Source: Erythrocercus mccallii
Taxonomy: Eukaryota; Chordata; Aves; Passeriformes; Dicruridae
Length of the DNA: 64,000 nt
Assembly: GCA_013397435.1 (NCBI GenBank)
Contig: VZRG01000203.1
Span: 705,193-769,192, forward strand
Reading direction: 5' to 3'
The translations under genes and the position numbers were made by a program. Each line of letters starts with the position of its first letter. Position 1 is the stretch's first letter. Shown one piece after another: positions 61,559 through 64,000 of this stretch. A model generated the notes under the pieces. It was not told the origin of the DNA. It did no database searches and worked only from the letters and a program-made list of their open reading frames with translations.

Positions 61559-64000
61559 CTAAGAAAAGGAGGAAAGACAGCAGTGAGAATAAGAATGAAT
61601 ATGAGCAGGATGCAATCAGACAAGGAAAGATAAATGCAGGTAGAAAAGTCATAATCATAATAAACCACTTTTTGTGTTTGTGAACATTTAAATTTCTTGT
61701 ATTTACTACACAATGCTAAATATTACTGCTCTTTTCTTTTATATACTGTTGCTTTCTACCTTGTCAGTGGCATTTGGCTAACAGGAGTAACATGGCGTCA
61801 TTCCAATTCCCTGGTTATATCCTACTTACTCCTGGATGCACAAACAGATATAAGGGACAGATATTGTAGTCTTTTTCAGGCAAAATACACTGAATTTTGA
61901 AGTGGTTTCGGTGTGCAGAATTCCCCTGCTGTAAGCAGTAGTGAATGATCAAATATGTATTTCCAGCATATACTCTCCAGATGCTGAAAAGCATTACTCA
62001 GCTCTTTGATCTTTCCCATTCAGTTGTGTCCCACAGCTTCACCTCCTTTCCTGACTCTGTCTAACCAGCCCTTAATTATGGGTCACAAACCAACAGATGA
62101 TGGATTTGCACCACGGTGGAAGATCACAGATGTCACTTCAGTAAAGTTCAAATCCTCTCATGAGACTCACACAGCCAGCAGAGGGAAAGGACTGTGCTGG
62201 TCGCTGTTCTCCTCCTACTACACATATTCCAAAAGCATAACATATTATCAAGCTGCCACATTTGCACAGATTATCCTTAGGATAATTGCACCAAAACTGT
62301 ATCCAGCACATCCTGTGTTGTAGATATGATGACAAGTTGGCCACATTGAGAGTGGAGAAATGGGCGGCATAACTGTCTCGTTCCCACTTCAAGTTTCGCA
62401 GAACAATAAGCTCCCTGTTGGCAGCAAAATGATGAGCGAATCTTGCTGTGCTCTGAAAATCTCAGTATGACCAGCTATAAAACGGTAATAATGTTTTCCA
62501 CATGCAAAAGTACAAAACCATCCAGAATTTATGTGTGTAGTAATTCTGTTTTTTTCTTAGTATGAGCTAAGAAAAGTTCAATAGATTTTACAGGGGAGTT
62601 TTCTATCAGGTTAAGAATCCAGGAGAAATTTTGTCTGACAACTTTCAGTTACCCCTTTTTCTAAAACAAAGCAAGAATTTGTGCAAACAAACTATATGAA
62701 AAGAAGAAAGATTACTCTTAAATAAGAAAGTAGAATCAAGCTGCAATAACCATCACATATTCCCATCCTCAAAACTAACGAAAAAATGTGTTTCAACTAC
62801 GCATGTGATTCTTAGCAATCTACAGATCTCACTTTCTTTGCAGCTCCTTTAAGAAGCTAAAGAGCAATGAAATAACCCCTTAATGAAAGTAAGTCCCTCC
62901 CTACTGAGAAGCCAATGGAGAGCTCTGATTCAGAGACAGATAAGGCAAAGATAAAGAATCTGTCTGTCCCATCTGTCTCAGAAATACTTTGGGCAGCATT
63001 ATACCTACAAGGAAGGCCAAAGAGGCTGTGATTTCACTTAAGGTATCCAGGCTTTTGGCTATTATTCTAGTGAATCCAAAGTAGTTCAGAATTGGGAATA
63101 TTTAAATGTAAATTATAGTCACTTTGGCTCTCCATCTAGAAGTGCAACTTCCTGTAAAATTTCACATCTGTCAGAGGAGTAAAGCTTATCTTGTTATGTA
63201 ATTCCTTTCAGTTTAGCTATAACAATGTGGGTAAATTTGGATGAAGAAACACCTTAGGGATACAGTTGCTTTCTAAACACTCAATTCTCCAAACATTGAG
63301 TCTACACTGTATTTTTATTTTATTTCTTTCACCTACATTCAATTATGTGAATGGAGTTCAAATCTGCTCAGGAAAGCTCAAATTACAGCTGAGAGGCTTC
63401 AAGCCACTTCTTCAGTAATTTGGTATTTTGGATTCTGGGAAAACCATGCTCTAAGTATAGAGTATCTATTTCATATGGAATGTGTAATTTTACAGTCGTA
63501 TAATTGTGAATATGGTCTGTATAAAAATACAGTGTGATTTCTATTCTTTGTATGAGAGCACATCTAACACAGCTATGTAAACTAATATAAGCCTTCCAGC
63601 TGGATATATTAGGTTTGAGCACCTAATTCTGTCTTAATAAAATCAAGCAAAGTATAAGGCAGGACTTTTATTTAAACCTTATTTAATGGCATAATTTAGA
63701 AATCAACAATTTCTTAATTAGGGACTCAGGGGTTGCCAGCATTAGGGCAAATTTCAGTCTGGATATAACGAAGTCATCCCTACAGGTCATGAAAAGATGC
63801 CCATTATCTCCAAAAGGCGCTGGCCTGTGCCCTCTCTCAGTGCAAGAAGACACCAAAGTCTGTTATCAGTAGATGAAGAAGTTGTTTTATGGCTTTAGTA
63901 AACCACCTGTAGGAAGCACATTCACGTTTATGTCAAAAAACCCCTTTCTTCCCTTTCCCTATGTGCCCACGCCAGCAGGGCCCAGAACCACGCCCGCCCT
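61559..64000 (-). other. ABLIM2: Partial ABLIM2 intron reaching the window edge
   Basis: The next upstream ABLIM2 exon and the LIM-domain exons are not in this stretch. GC content rises in the last 60 bp. Nothing else recognised. Confidence 0.7.

Noticed and set aside
62006..62323. 105-codon plus-strand open frame near the right end
   Set aside because: No recognisable motif and no splice context; composition-compatible chance frame in an intron.

Overview
The window is vertebrate nuclear DNA and almost certainly from a bird. The genes are intron-split and the background is AT-rich, with CpG confined to islands. The dispersed repeats are CR1 LINE fragments, including the typical antisense CR1 3' end, plus one solo LTR of a familiar avian endogenous-retrovirus type. 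There is no prokaryotic operon, CRISPR array or tRNA/rRNA gene.

The one gene that can be read with confidence is on the minus strand. It is the 3' half of ABLIM2 (actin-binding LIM protein 2), in eleven coding exons from 61558 down to 24165. All ten introns are GT-AG, all phases agree, and the joined reading frame is 927 nt (308 codons plus stop). The N-terminal LIM domains lie to the right, outside the window. The exons seen encode the ABLIM linker (anchor-like region, Ser/Pro-rich cassette exons) and the C-terminal villin-type headpiece that binds F-actin. The gene contains an 8-nt microexon, two frame-neutral cassette-type exons and an 11.9-kb last intron that cuts the headpiece region.

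Layout from left to right: 1-12.6 kb has no recognisable coding exon and is probably the first intron of the next gene. At 12.84-13.54 kb is a strong CpG island with a minus-strand splice donor, probably the promoter and untranslated first exon of AFAP1; this is inferred from gene order next to ABLIM2 in other vertebrates, not from protein sequence. From 13.5 to about 22.6 kb is intergenic. The ABLIM2 3' UTR and last coding exon lie at about 22.6-24.28 kb. From 24.28 to 61.56 kb is the body of ABLIM2, with a solo LTR and old CR1 copies in the last intron and an orphan CpG island at 41.4 kb. From 61.56 to 64 kb is a further ABLIM2 intron.

No novel multi-gene system is visible. The items most worth a second look are the 8-nt microexon, a (GAAA)n microsatellite acting as the polypyrimidine tract of an ABLIM2 exon, a lysine at a normally small-residue position in the headpiece, a homeodomain-site-rich perfect hairpin in the last intron, and exon-like segments of unknown identity at 45.5 kb (plus strand) and 19.1 kb (minus strand).
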